Of a stretch of DNA of 40,418 nt, positions 16,666 to 24,801 are shown in pieces (position 1 is the first letter of the stretch; each line of letters begins with the position of its first letter). The notes under the pieces were generated by a model. That model was not told the DNA's origin, did not search any database, and worked only from the letters and a program-made list of their open reading frames with translations. The stretch lies in the NCBI GenBank assembly GCA_029555925.1, contig JAKPQU010000100.1, forward strand, positions 1 through 40,418, written 5' to 3'. The translations under genes and the position numbers were made by a program. The DNA is from Bacillota bacterium (lineage in GTDB: Bacteria > Eremiobacterota > SpSt-956 > JAKJGF01).

Positions 16666-18624
16666 TCTCACTTTCCTGACAAGGTCAGAACATGAAAGTT
16701 CATAAATGGCTTTAGAAATTTCAAAATGATTTTTTCCTGTTTCTTTAACTATATCATTTATATTATTTTTTCCGTCCAGATAGGCTAAAATATAAAGTTG
16801 ATCCGGCTGAAGCTGAATAATAGCGGCATTTTCCGGCAAATACAGTTTAAAAGTGTCTTCATATGAAGAAACTACTTTTCTTATTTTTTCAACATAACTT
16901 TTCCTTTTGATGAAATCTGCAAGTAATTTTTCCGTATCTGCATATATTGTTCTTGTTTCAGGCAATAGATCAGGAGAAAATACAGCTTTCCCTCTGGGCC
17001 AGTGAAAAGCATGATTGAAAGCCTCTTCTCCTTTAATATCCCCGCAGGAAGAATGAATAATATGACCGTTATCTAAAAATATCTCTCCCTGACCTTCAGC
17101 GGAACGGATTTCTATCCTGCCTTTTACTTTCTTTGAACATAGATCTATGAGTAATTTTGTAAAATCAATTTCTTCCAGATTAAATTTTATCTTTTCATCC
17201 ATATCATTCTGTTTCTGAAGAGGCTGTGGATGAAGGGCAAACTGGTCAAGGAGGAATGTGGCAACAACCGGTTCAATAGGAGCACCGCCGCCATAGGCTT
17301 TTCTTATACCGTCAAGTATATCAGCAAGTTTTATACCTTTTATCAAATAACCGGTTGCACCTGCTTTGAAAGCACTCAGCACGAGCTGCCTGTCAGGACT
17401 CAGTGCAGTGAGTATAATCACCTTTACCGAAGAATTTATTTTTTTTATTTCAGAAGTGGCTTCAATACCATCCATGCCAGGCATACTTATATCCATTAAT
17501 ATTATGTCAGGTTTTACTTCCATAGCCCTGAATTTCGTCACTGCGTCATGACCGCTCGATGCAGTCCCTGCCAGTTCCATATCAGGGCAGTGTTCTATCA
17601 TTTTTCCGAAGGCAAGCCTCAGTTTAACATCATCTTCTACGACAAAAACCTTTATAACAGGTGTCCGTCTCTGAGTCAGAGTCTCAGAAGAATCATCCAG
17701 CTGTTTTTTTATTCTGTCTATTAAATTATCAGGCTCTTCCCTCTCTATAAGTCTCAGAGCATACTTCATTTCCGTAGCAGAAAAATATCTGTCTTCAGGT
17801 CTGTCCTGTAAAGCTCTCATTAAAACTGCTTCTAACTTCTCTGAAATTGCCGGATTAATCTCTCTTACAGGTTTAAATTTAAAAGGAACAGGGGCCACAC
17901 CGGTAATAAGATGATGAAGTGTCGCCCCCAGAGCATAAATATCACTTCTTGTTTCTGTTTTACCTCTGTACTGTTCCCTGGGAGAATAACCCTGTGTTCC
18001 CACACCTGTCTGGGTATCGTCTTCTTCCAGCATCTTCGCCACACCGAAGTCTACGAGCATAATATGTTTATCTCTTGCTCTTATCATTATATTGGAAGGT
18101 TTTAAATCTCTATATATAATAGGAGGTTGCTGGCTGTGAAGATACTCAAGGACTTTACATATTGTTATTCCAAGCCTGACGATCATTTCTTCAGGAAGAC
18201 CGGGGTTCCCCTCTTTTTTAAGTATACTGTAGAGATCGTCTCCCGCTATAAAATCCATAACAAGATAATATTTTTTACTTTCAAAAAAATAATCTGTAAC
18301 ACATGGCAGATTGGGATGACGGAGTTTTGCAAGGATTTCTGCCTCTGTCTTAAAACGTTCAAGACTGTATCTCTTCTGTTCATCGCCGAAAAAATGTAAA
18401 AACAATTCCTTGACGGCACAGAGGCTGTTAAGCCTCATATCCTTTGCAACATATATGCCTGCCATACCGCCTGCTTTAAGAGGGGCTATCAATTTATATC
18501 TGTCATTCAAGATGATTACACGGGTAAGTTTATCCCTGGGACAGTTCTGAAGAGAAGCAGAACATTTTACGCAATGGGTATCATCTTCTTTATTGGAATA
18601 ACTGCAGTTAATACAATATATCAA
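16645..18624 (-). CDS. Zinc-ribbon Ser/Thr kinase fused to a receiver and DUF4388 domain
   Basis: A 659-residue cytoplasmic protein. Residues 4-28 are a zinc ribbon (CINC...CVKC). The Hanks kinase (about 38-295) has the loop AGGMAGIYVAKD, catalytic Lys in CAVKELF, YRDLKPSN (Tyr replaces the usual His of HRD) and VDFGVAK. A receiver follows (about 325-445: VVEDD, phosphoacceptor Asp in LMDISMPGMDG, LTALS, LIKG). The C-terminal part (about 480-655) resembles DUF4388/PATAN. The fusion joins eukaryotic-type and two-component signalling in one chain. The start is TTG, with AGGTG 7 bases upstream. The last residues (RTVSSDQ) and the stop are encoded by a heptad array. The receiver partner is unknown. 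Confidence 0.9.
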   Translation of the reverse strand: MIYCINCSYSNKEDDTHCVKCSASLQNCPRDKLTRVIILNDRYKLIAPLKAGGMAGIYVAKDMRLNSLCAVKELFLHFFGDEQKRYSLERFKTEAEILAKLRHPNLPCVTDYFFESKKYYLVMDFIAGDDLYSILKKEGNPGLPEEMIVRLGITICKVLEYLHSQQPPIIYRDLKPSNIMIRARDKHIMLVDFGVAKMLEEDDTQTGVGTQGYSPREQYRGKTETRSDIYALGATLHHLITGVAPVPFKFKPVREINPAISEKLEAVLMRALQDRPEDRYFSATEMKYALRLIEREEPDNLIDRIKKQLDDSSETLTQRRTPVIKVFVVEDDVKLRLAFGKMIEHCPDMELAGTASSGHDAVTKFRAMEVKPDIILMDISMPGMDGIEATSEIKKINSSVKVIILTALSPDRQLVLSAFKAGATGYLIKGIKLADILDGIRKAYGGGAPIEPVVATFLLDQFALHPQPLQKQNDMDEKIKFNLEEIDFTKLLIDLCSKKVKGRIEIRSAEGQGEIFLDNGHIIHSSCGDIKGEEAFNHAFHWPRGKAVFSPDLLPETRTIYADTEKLLADFIKRKSYVEKIRKVVSSYEDTFKLYLPENAAIIQLQPDQLYILAYLDGKNNINDIVKETGKNHFEISKAIYELSCSDLVRKVRTVSSDQ

Positions 18625-18667
18625 TTTATATCACCTGATGTTAGAAATTTAAATCATATTCAGGTTC

Positions 18668-18731
18668 CGGTTACGGGTTTCAGTTTCTGAGTTTCAGATT
18701 TTCAATCTCATTACCCCGAAACCTGTAACCG
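18668..18731. repeat. Long-stem hairpin between aldolase and receiver-kinase genes
   Basis: CGGTTACGGGTTTC (18668-18681) pairs with GAAACCTGTAACCG (18718-18731) with one mismatch. Inside lies a smaller AGATT/AATCT hairpin. It is in the leader of the kinase gene, downstream of fba, so it may limit read-through or stabilise an end. Confidence 0.55.
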
Positions 18732-18784
18732 ATAAAAAAGTCATTCCTGACCTGACTATAAGCATATAAAAACGTTTACCTCCC

Positions 18785-18836
18785 GTGACGCGTCACGTGT
18801 TACGCGTCACGAGAGATAATGTATTATCTATGCTTA
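18785..18836 (-). repeat. Inverted AGCATAAATAATACAT box with heptads
   Basis: GTGACGCGTCAC, GTGTTAC and GCGTCAC units (18785-18810) followed by GAGAGATAATGTATTATCTATGCTTA, which is the reverse complement of the box at 4217, 12753 and 28642 with one substitution in its conserved core. It ends 3 bases from the fba stop codon. Confidence 0.82.
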
Positions 18837-18839
18837 TCA

Positions 18840-19811
18840 TTAAGCTCTATTGGCGCTGCCCAGAACATGAATATTTTTATGTTTGTAAAGTTCAAGTAAA
18901 GCAGAGCGGGCAGGGCCTAAATATTTACGGGGATCAAATTCGGCAGGTTTTTCAACAAAAACCTTCCTTATAGCAGCAGTCATGGCCAGTCTGCCGTCTG
19001 AGTCTATATTTATCTTACATACTGCAGATTTTGCAGCTTTCCTTAACTGTTCTTCAGGAATACCTGCTGTATTCTCCATTTTTCCGCCGTATTTATTGAT
19101 TTCCTCTATAAGTTCCTGAGGGACTGATGATGATCCATGGAGAACTATGGGGAATCCCGGAATCTTCTTCTCAATTTCATCGAGTATATCGAATCTTAAA
19201 TCAGGAGGCTTCTCGCCCGGTTTCAGTTTAAATTTATAGGCACCATGGGATGTACCTATAGATATGGCAAGAGAATCAACGCCAGTTCTTCCGACAAAAT
19301 CCACTACTTCTTCAGGTCTTGTATAATGTGATTTTTCAGACTGCACCTCATCCTCTATACCTGCAAGTACTCCGAGTTCACCTTCCACAGTAACATCATG
19401 TTTATGAGCAAACTCCACTACTTTTTTTGTAAGAGCAATATTTTCTTCATAAGGCAGATGAGAACCGTCAATCATAATGGATGAAAAACCATATTCTATA
19501 CATGATACAGCCAGTTCATAACTGTCACCATGGTCAAGATGAAGGGCTATTGGAATATTTCCTCCCATTTTTTTTGCCATTTCCACCGCTCCCTGCCCCA
19601 TATAACGGAGAAGTGTTTCGTTTGCATACTGTCTTGCACCTTTGCTTACCTGGAGTATGACGGGAGATTTTGTTTCCACACAGGCTGTTATAATAGCCTG
19701 AATTTGCTCCATATTGTTGAAATTATAGGCAGGTATGGCATACCCTCCCTCCATGGCCCCCTTGAACATCTCTTTTGTATTCACAAAACCCAGATCTTTA
19801 TACGATACCAT
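18840..19811 (-). CDS. fba: Class II fructose-bisphosphate aldolase
   Basis: Zinc enzyme that cleaves or forms fructose 1,6-bisphosphate in glycolysis and gluconeogenesis. The 323 residues show IALHLDHGDS with the catalytic Asp and zinc His, IDGSHLPYEEN, VEGELGVLAG, ISIGTSHGAYKF, VLHGSSSVP and KINIDSDGR, all in order. Length and motifs fit class IIB. AAGGAG lies 8 bases before the ATG. It appears to be a single transcription unit; the 335 bases upstream are A+T-rich and hold a solo MITE end. A related composite repeat abuts its stop codon. Confidence 0.97.
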   Translation of the reverse strand: MVSYKDLGFVNTKEMFKGAMEGGYAIPAYNFNNMEQIQAIITACVETKSPVILQVSKGARQYANETLLRYMGQGAVEMAKKMGGNIPIALHLDHGDSYELAVSCIEYGFSSIMIDGSHLPYEENIALTKKVVEFAHKHDVTVEGELGVLAGIEDEVQSEKSHYTRPEEVVDFVGRTGVDSLAISIGTSHGAYKFKLKPGEKPPDLRFDILDEIEKKIPGFPIVLHGSSSVPQELIEEINKYGGKMENTAGIPEEQLRKAAKSAVCKINIDSDGRLAMTAAIRKVFVEKPAEFDPRKYLGPARSALLELYKHKNIHVLGSANRA

Positions 19812-20146
19812 AAAAAATCTCCTTTACATTAATATTTGTCTATTAATATTCTGCATATTATTATATAATTCCTTTTACTCAGGCTTTTTTATATAACCGT
19901 TCAGATATCAACTATCAACAGTAATCTTTTTTATTTATTACATCAAAATTTCTTATTTTGCAAATCTTCTAAAAATTATTGCAAATCTCCTGAAATACTG
20001 ATAATATAGTAAAGTTTATAGTGTATTTCATAAGTTATTGGAATTTGATTGGAATGAAAAGTGAGTAGTAAATAATGAAAAGTATTAGTTCTTAGACGAA
20101 TCTGAAATACCCCTGTAACTAAATACATAGAAAGAGGTTTATCCGA
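19812..20146. other. Divergent intergenic region (fba / S9 peptidase)
   Basis: 335 bases between two divergent genes, so it must hold both promoters. I see A+T-rich stretches but no hexamer pair I would defend. It contains a solo MITE end (20017-20054) and one GTGAGTA heptad at 20061-20067. No gene or tRNA is visible. Confidence 0.5.
20017..20054 (-). mobile_element. Solo end of the MITE-like element
   Basis: TATAGTGTATTTCATAAG followed by TTATTGGAATTTGATT matches the right end of MITE copies 1-3 in reverse complement. No partner end follows in the next 100 bases, so it is a remnant. Confidence 0.65.
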
Positions 20147-22150
20147 ATGAAAAGGCCTATAGAAATAGATGACTTATTCAGAATAAAATTATTAGATTCC
20201 CCTGCAATCAGTCCTGATGGCAGGAAGATCGCTTTTACAGTCAAATGGGTAGATATTAAGAAAAACAAGTATTTTTCAAATATCTATATTGCCATTCCGG
20301 ACGAAGACAGGATAATTCAGTTTACGAGAGGTGAATACAGCGACAGGCGGCCCAAATGGTCACCTGATATGAAATATCTGGCTTTCATATCAAACAGAGA
20401 AGAGAAAACCAGATTATGGATTATACCTTCAGACGGAGGTGAAGCCAGGGCAGTTACGGAAAAAGACGGCGGTTTTTCCTTTTACTGTTGGTCACCTGAC
20501 AGTAAATATATAGTTTACTCTTTTAAGAAAAAGTATGAGAATCCTGATGACGAAGAAGAAGATAAAAAAGAAGAGAACAGGAAAAAAGGGCCTGACTATT
20601 ATCTTATAAATGATATACAGTTCAAATCAGATGGTCAGGGAGTTACAGGAGATGACAGATTTCATATATATCTTCTGAATGTGGAAACAGGAGAAGTAAA
20701 ACAGTTAACAGATGGTACATGCCATGATATAAACCCTGTATTTTCACCTGATGGTAAAATGATAGCTTTCTGTTCAAACAGATCTGAAGATATAATAGAT
20801 GACCCGGAAAATGATGATATAATGACAGTAAATCCGGAAACAATGGAAATCAGGCAAATCAGTATGGAAAGAGGTGTTAAATCATCTATAAACTGGTCTC
20901 CTGACGGAAAACACATAATATTCCTCGGGAACCATACAGATATAGGATTCGGATGGTTAAGGAACATATATCCATACATTCTTCCCTCGGAGGGCGGTAA
21001 AGATAAAAAACTGGCAATAGATTTTGATTTTATTGCTTCCAATAAAATTGTAGGGGATCTCCAGGAATTTTCCGTCGGTCCTTCATCATCTCCCCAGTTT
21101 TTAGAAGGCGGGAAAAAAGTTGCTTTCCTTGCCACAGTAAAAGGAGCATGTGAACTCTATTGTGTTCCTGTATCAGGAGGGGTGCCTGAAAAAATACTGG
21201 GAGGGAAAGTGGAAATTGCATCCTTCCATATTGACAGAGAAGGAAATAATATAGCTTTAATTATGGGTAATATGGTAGAACCTCATGAATTATATTTCCT
21301 CACAAAAAATGGGAACAACTGGGTAAGTAAAAAACTTACATCTTTCAATGATTTTATAGAAAAAGAAATAGATATTACGGAACCAGAAGATATATGGTTC
21401 ACAGGAAGTGACTCGGTACCTATCCATGGATGGCTTTTAAAGCCACCGGGTTTTAATGAAAAAAATAAATATCCTTTAATACAGCAGATTCATGGAGGTC
21501 CTCACGTATTGTACGGCTATACATTTTTCCATGAAATGCATTATCTTGCTGCAAACGGTTACTGTGTCCTTTATACGAATCCAAGGGGAAGCCAGGGTTA
21601 CGGAGATGCTTTTGCAGAAGCAATAAGACCTCACTGGGGGACACCTGACAGTCAGGATCAACTGGAGTTTCTGGAACATATAGTTTCCAGAGGATTTATA
21701 GACGAGGAACGTCTTTATCTTACAGGAGGTTCGTATGGAGGATATATGACTGTTTTACTTATAGGCAAAACTGACAGATACAGAGCGGCTATAGCTGAAA
21801 GAAGCGTTACAAACCTTACAACTCTTTTCGGCGTATCAGATTACGGATATTGTTTCAGGTTTGCCGTAGAAGGACTCCCGTGGAGAGAACCTGACCTTTA
21901 TAATACAAGTTCCCCTTTATATCATGTTGAGAAAATAAATACACCGTTATTTATAATACACAGTGAACATGACTACAGAGCACCGGTAGATCAGGCGGAT
22001 CAATTGTTTACTGCAATGAAGTTCCTGAGAAAAGAAGTGAAATATCTGAGATTTACACAGGAATCCCATGGCCTTTCCCGATGCGGTTCACCTAAAAATA
22101 GAAAAACCAGATTAAAATTCATAATTGACTGGTTTATGCAGAATAAATAA
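20147..22150 (+). CDS. S9 family peptidase (acylaminoacyl/prolyl oligopeptidase type)
   Basis: A 667-residue cytoplasmic serine peptidase. The first about 400 residues form a beta-propeller with repeated SPDG/SPDS motifs (AISPDGRKIAF, FSPDGKMIAF, WSPDGKHIIF). The C-terminal alpha/beta hydrolase has the elbow GGSYGGYMT with Ser529, Asp609 in HSEHDYRAP and His641 in ESHGLSR, a complete catalytic triad. Family members remove residues from small or acylated peptides. No signal peptide is seen. GAGG lies 9 bases before the ATG. The next gene starts 36 bases downstream, so the two are probably cotranscribed. Confidence 0.94.
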   Translation: MKRPIEIDDLFRIKLLDSPAISPDGRKIAFTVKWVDIKKNKYFSNIYIAIPDEDRIIQFTRGEYSDRRPKWSPDMKYLAFISNREEKTRLWIIPSDGGEARAVTEKDGGFSFYCWSPDSKYIVYSFKKKYENPDDEEEDKKEENRKKGPDYYLINDIQFKSDGQGVTGDDRFHIYLLNVETGEVKQLTDGTCHDINPVFSPDGKMIAFCSNRSEDIIDDPENDDIMTVNPETMEIRQISMERGVKSSINWSPDGKHIIFLGNHTDIGFGWLRNIYPYILPSEGGKDKKLAIDFDFIASNKIVGDLQEFSVGPSSSPQFLEGGKKVAFLATVKGACELYCVPVSGGVPEKILGGKVEIASFHIDREGNNIALIMGNMVEPHELYFLTKNGNNWVSKKLTSFNDFIEKEIDITEPEDIWFTGSDSVPIHGWLLKPPGFNEKNKYPLIQQIHGGPHVLYGYTFFHEMHYLAANGYCVLYTNPRGSQGYGDAFAEAIRPHWGTPDSQDQLEFLEHIVSRGFIDEERLYLTGGSYGGYMTVLLIGKTDRYRAAIAERSVTNLTTLFGVSDYGYCFRFAVEGLPWREPDLYNTSSPLYHVEKINTPLFIIHSEHDYRAPVDQADQLFTAMKFLRKEVKYLRFTQESHGLSRCGSPKNRKTRLKFIIDWFMQNK

Positions 22151-22186
22151 ACTGATAACTGAAGGTACTTTAAGGAGGCACCAAGA

Positions 22187-24742
22187 GTGAGTAAAAAGAA
22201 GAAGAAAAAAAAGATAAAACAGATAAAAATTGATATTTCGTCTCTGGATAAAGAAAATATAAAAGAAGAACTGTTAAGCAATTTGAAGACTATAAATAGT
22301 TCGTGTCCGTCACAAAAACAGATTGAACTTGTAACAAAGAAAATATTTCAAAAACTCGGTTCTGATGTAAAAATAGAACTGGTAAATTTACTTAAAGAAG
22401 CAACCGACCAGGACAGAGAAAGAATAGTCCTGGCAATGATGGACATGGAAGGGGAAGATACAGAGGAATTACTTAAAGAACTACTGGCATCAAACCAGAT
22501 AAAACCTGACGTAAAAGCCGGTTTATTCTGTATTCTTCTCGGACAGGAACTGACAGATACAGACATGTTTCCCGTAATGCTCCATGATGGTTCTACACTG
22601 CAGGATCAGGTTAAAAACTGGTGTAAACTCCTCAGAGAAGATCCTTCGTCACAGTCTGTTATAGAGAAAAGCTTTAACGATTTATCACTGACAAATAAAT
22701 TTCTTACAATGTATTTTATACTGGCAGTGAAAGAAGAAGTTACACCTTTTTACAATATATTCTTAAACAGTAATATACCTAAACTCAGATGGCAATTTGC
22801 CACAAAATTTTTAAATATATCTCCTTCTATGGTTCCTCTTCTGTTAAAACTGAGAGAAGATAAAGATTCTGAAGTAAGAGCGGCAGCAAAAAGATCGATA
22901 GGTATACTTAAAGATAAGGGAGTAGATTTCTCTGGCGATATAAAAGAATTGCCTCTCTATTGTTGTTATGCAGGTAAAAATATAAAAGAAAGCGGCCTTG
23001 GTACAGTTCTGATAGCGAGAAAACTCAAAGATCATTATATAAATTATGCTCTTTTCCTTATAGATGTATGGGGTATGGGGTTAAAAGATGTATTTGGTGA
23101 AAGAAAATGTCATAAATTCAAATTTGACAGAGAAATTTTACCCAGGATTAAATCAAATTCTTATGTTCCTGTCGTTGAAGAAGATATAACTGTAGCAAAA
23201 AAACTCATTTTTGGCGGGGTAGAGTATGCTAAAAAGAATGGCTTCAAAATACCAAGAGAATTCCTGAGATGGAGAGATATTGCAGGTAAACTGTCAGAAG
23301 ACGAAAAAGACTATGAAGGCCTTTTTGGGAAAAACGGAGAAGTACTTGTAATGGCATCACCCGGTGATCTTATGGAAAGAATAATATGGGAAGATGATAA
23401 AGAAGAATATTATGAAGAACATAAAGGGGTTAAGTCAGAACATAGTCTGGAAGAATTAATAGAAAAATTACATGAGAGAGGCATAAAATTCGTTACACCT
23501 ATAGAAAAAGAATTAACGGGAGAAATATGGGATAAAATGGATCTTGGTATTCAGGATAAAGAAAGAGAAGATTATTCAGAGGAAGAGGAATTTACAGAAG
23601 AAGAGATTACAGAAGAAGAGGAAGAAGAGATTACAGAAGAAAAACCTGTGGAAGAAGAAAAACCTTCCGGTGAGCAAGAAAAACACCTGGAGAAAAAAGA
23701 AATACATCCGGGAGAAAAACCTTCCGGTGAGCAAGAAAAACACCCGGAGAAAAAAGAAATACATTCGGTGAAACAAGAAAAACACCCGGAGAAAAAAGAA
23801 ATACATTCGGTGGAACAAGAAAAACATCCGGAGAAAAAAGAAATACATTCGGTGGAACAAGAAAAACATCCGGAGAAAAAAGAAATACATTCGGTGAAAC
23901 AAGAAAAACATCCGGAGAAAAAAGAAATACATCCGGGAGAAAAAGAAAAATATTCCGGGCAGGGGCATGAAAAAATTGAGTCCCATAGTGGGAAGAGAAA
24001 TTTTGATCACCAGACCGGCAGGGAAAAGACCAGACAAAATGAGCTGCAGGTCAGCCATGGTGAAGCTAAAAAAACAAGATATCAGGAAGAAAATATTTAT
24101 AAGAAAAAAGAGAAAAAAGAAGATTTCGACCTGGATATGGAAAGGATGTATGACGATCTAGAAGAATTCATCTACATGGAACAATATGACAAGTCCTACA
24201 TACATCTGGAAAAAATGTTAAGGAAAGCAACAGGGACATCGTGGGAAGAAGATGTTCTCAAGGATCTGTTAAGTTTTTCCATTGATAACTTTGATTATTA
24301 TGATAAATACTTATATTATTCAAGAAGGCTGGAAAATTTTTATAAAAGCAGGGGTGAAAATGAACTGCTTCTGATTACAAAACTTGATAGAGCCGATTAT
24401 CTTGCTACGACAGGAAAAATAGACGATGGATTGAGTATATATAATAATAGCATAAATGAAAATCCTGATTCCCATATCGCTCTTCTTCGTCTCGCATATT
24501 TCTATATGAATGTAGACATGATAGATAACGGAGTAAAGACCTATAAAAAAATTATAAATATGAAAGAGAAAGTGGATATAGAAATACTCGCCGATGCTAT
24601 TGTAGATCTTCTGGATATAATAGAAGAATATAATTTAACAGGTGAAGATAGAGAAGAATATATGAAAATTGCACAGGAAATGAATATAGAAATCTACGAA
24701 GATCCCGAGGTTCTGGTAGAGGGAAAAAAAGTGAGTAGTTAG
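22187..24742 (+). CDS. HEAT-like and TPR-like repeat protein with a charged repeat linker
   Basis: An 851-residue protein of unknown function. It begins with GTG (AAGGAGG 8 bases upstream) and a lysine-rich stretch. Residues 25-245 are helical and HEAT-like (DKDSEVRAAAKRSIGIL). Residues 250-400 form a compact domain with LFLIDVWGMGLKDVFGE and LIFGGVEYAKKNGFKIPREF; I recall this pattern from conserved unnamed bacterial proteins but cannot name the family. Residues 455-640 are Glu/Lys-rich, with six copies of EKH(P/L)EKKEIH in units of about 14 residues. The C-terminal about 200 residues look TPR-like (LAYFYMNVDMIDNGVKTYKKI). The final residues VSS and the TAG stop come from a GTGAGTAGTTAG repeat. 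It is a likely scaffold partner of the upstream S9 peptidase (inference). Confidence 0.8.
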   Translation: MSKKKKKKKIKQIKIDISSLDKENIKEELLSNLKTINSSCPSQKQIELVTKKIFQKLGSDVKIELVNLLKEATDQDRERIVLAMMDMEGEDTEELLKELLASNQIKPDVKAGLFCILLGQELTDTDMFPVMLHDGSTLQDQVKNWCKLLREDPSSQSVIEKSFNDLSLTNKFLTMYFILAVKEEVTPFYNIFLNSNIPKLRWQFATKFLNISPSMVPLLLKLREDKDSEVRAAAKRSIGILKDKGVDFSGDIKELPLYCCYAGKNIKESGLGTVLIARKLKDHYINYALFLIDVWGMGLKDVFGERKCHKFKFDREILPRIKSNSYVPVVEEDITVAKKLIFGGVEYAKKNGFKIPREFLRWRDIAGKLSEDEKDYEGLFGKNGEVLVMASPGDLMERIIWEDDKEEYYEEHKGVKSEHSLEELIEKLHERGIKFVTPIEKELTGEIWDKMDLGIQDKEREDYSEEEEFTEEEITEEEEEEITEEKPVEEEKPSGEQEKHLEKKEIHPGEKPSGEQEKHPEKKEIHSVKQEKHPEKKEIHSVEQEKHPEKKEIHSVEQEKHPEKKEIHSVKQEKHPEKKEIHPGEKEKYSGQGHEKIESHSGKRNFDHQTGREKTRQNELQVSHGEAKKTRYQEENIYKKKEKKEDFDLDMERMYDDLEEFIYMEQYDKSYIHLEKMLRKATGTSWEEDVLKDLLSFSIDNFDYYDKYLYYSRRLENFYKSRGENELLLITKLDRADYLATTGKIDDGLSIYNNSINENPDSHIALLRLAYFYMNVDMIDNGVKTYKKIINMKEKVDIEILADAIVDLLDIIEEYNLTGEDREEYMKIAQEMNIEIYEDPEVLVEGKKVSS
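23670..23945 (+). repeat. In-gene 42-bp tandem repeats (EKHPEKKEIH units)
   Basis: Six units with a core period of 42 bases (14 codons). The central units differ only at SVK versus SVE and at silent positions. The flanking units carry PGEKPSGEQ instead of SVEQ. High DNA identity indicates recent expansion; copy number probably varies between strains. Confidence 0.9.
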
Positions 24743-24801
24743 TAGTTAGGGAAAAAGTGAGTAGTGATTGGAATATAACTGTCATTCACTACTCACTTTT
24801 T
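24731..24801. terminator. Heptad-built bidirectional terminator-like hairpin
   Basis: AAAAAGTGAGTAGTGATTG (24752-24770) and CATTCACTACTCACTTTTT (24783-24801) form a 19-bp stem with one mismatch and a 12-base loop. A-tract and T-tract at the outer edges give a U-run in either direction. GTGAGTAGTTAGTAGTTAG at 24731-24749 precedes it. It lies between convergent genes and supplies both stop codons: TAG at 24740-24742 (plus) and TAG at 24789-24791 (minus). Confidence 0.75.

Noticed and set aside
23576..24058. 160-codon open frame opposite the HEAT/TPR gene, rich in Phe, Met and Arg
   Set aside because: It is the antisense shadow of the EKHPEKKEIH repeats and shows no independent signals.
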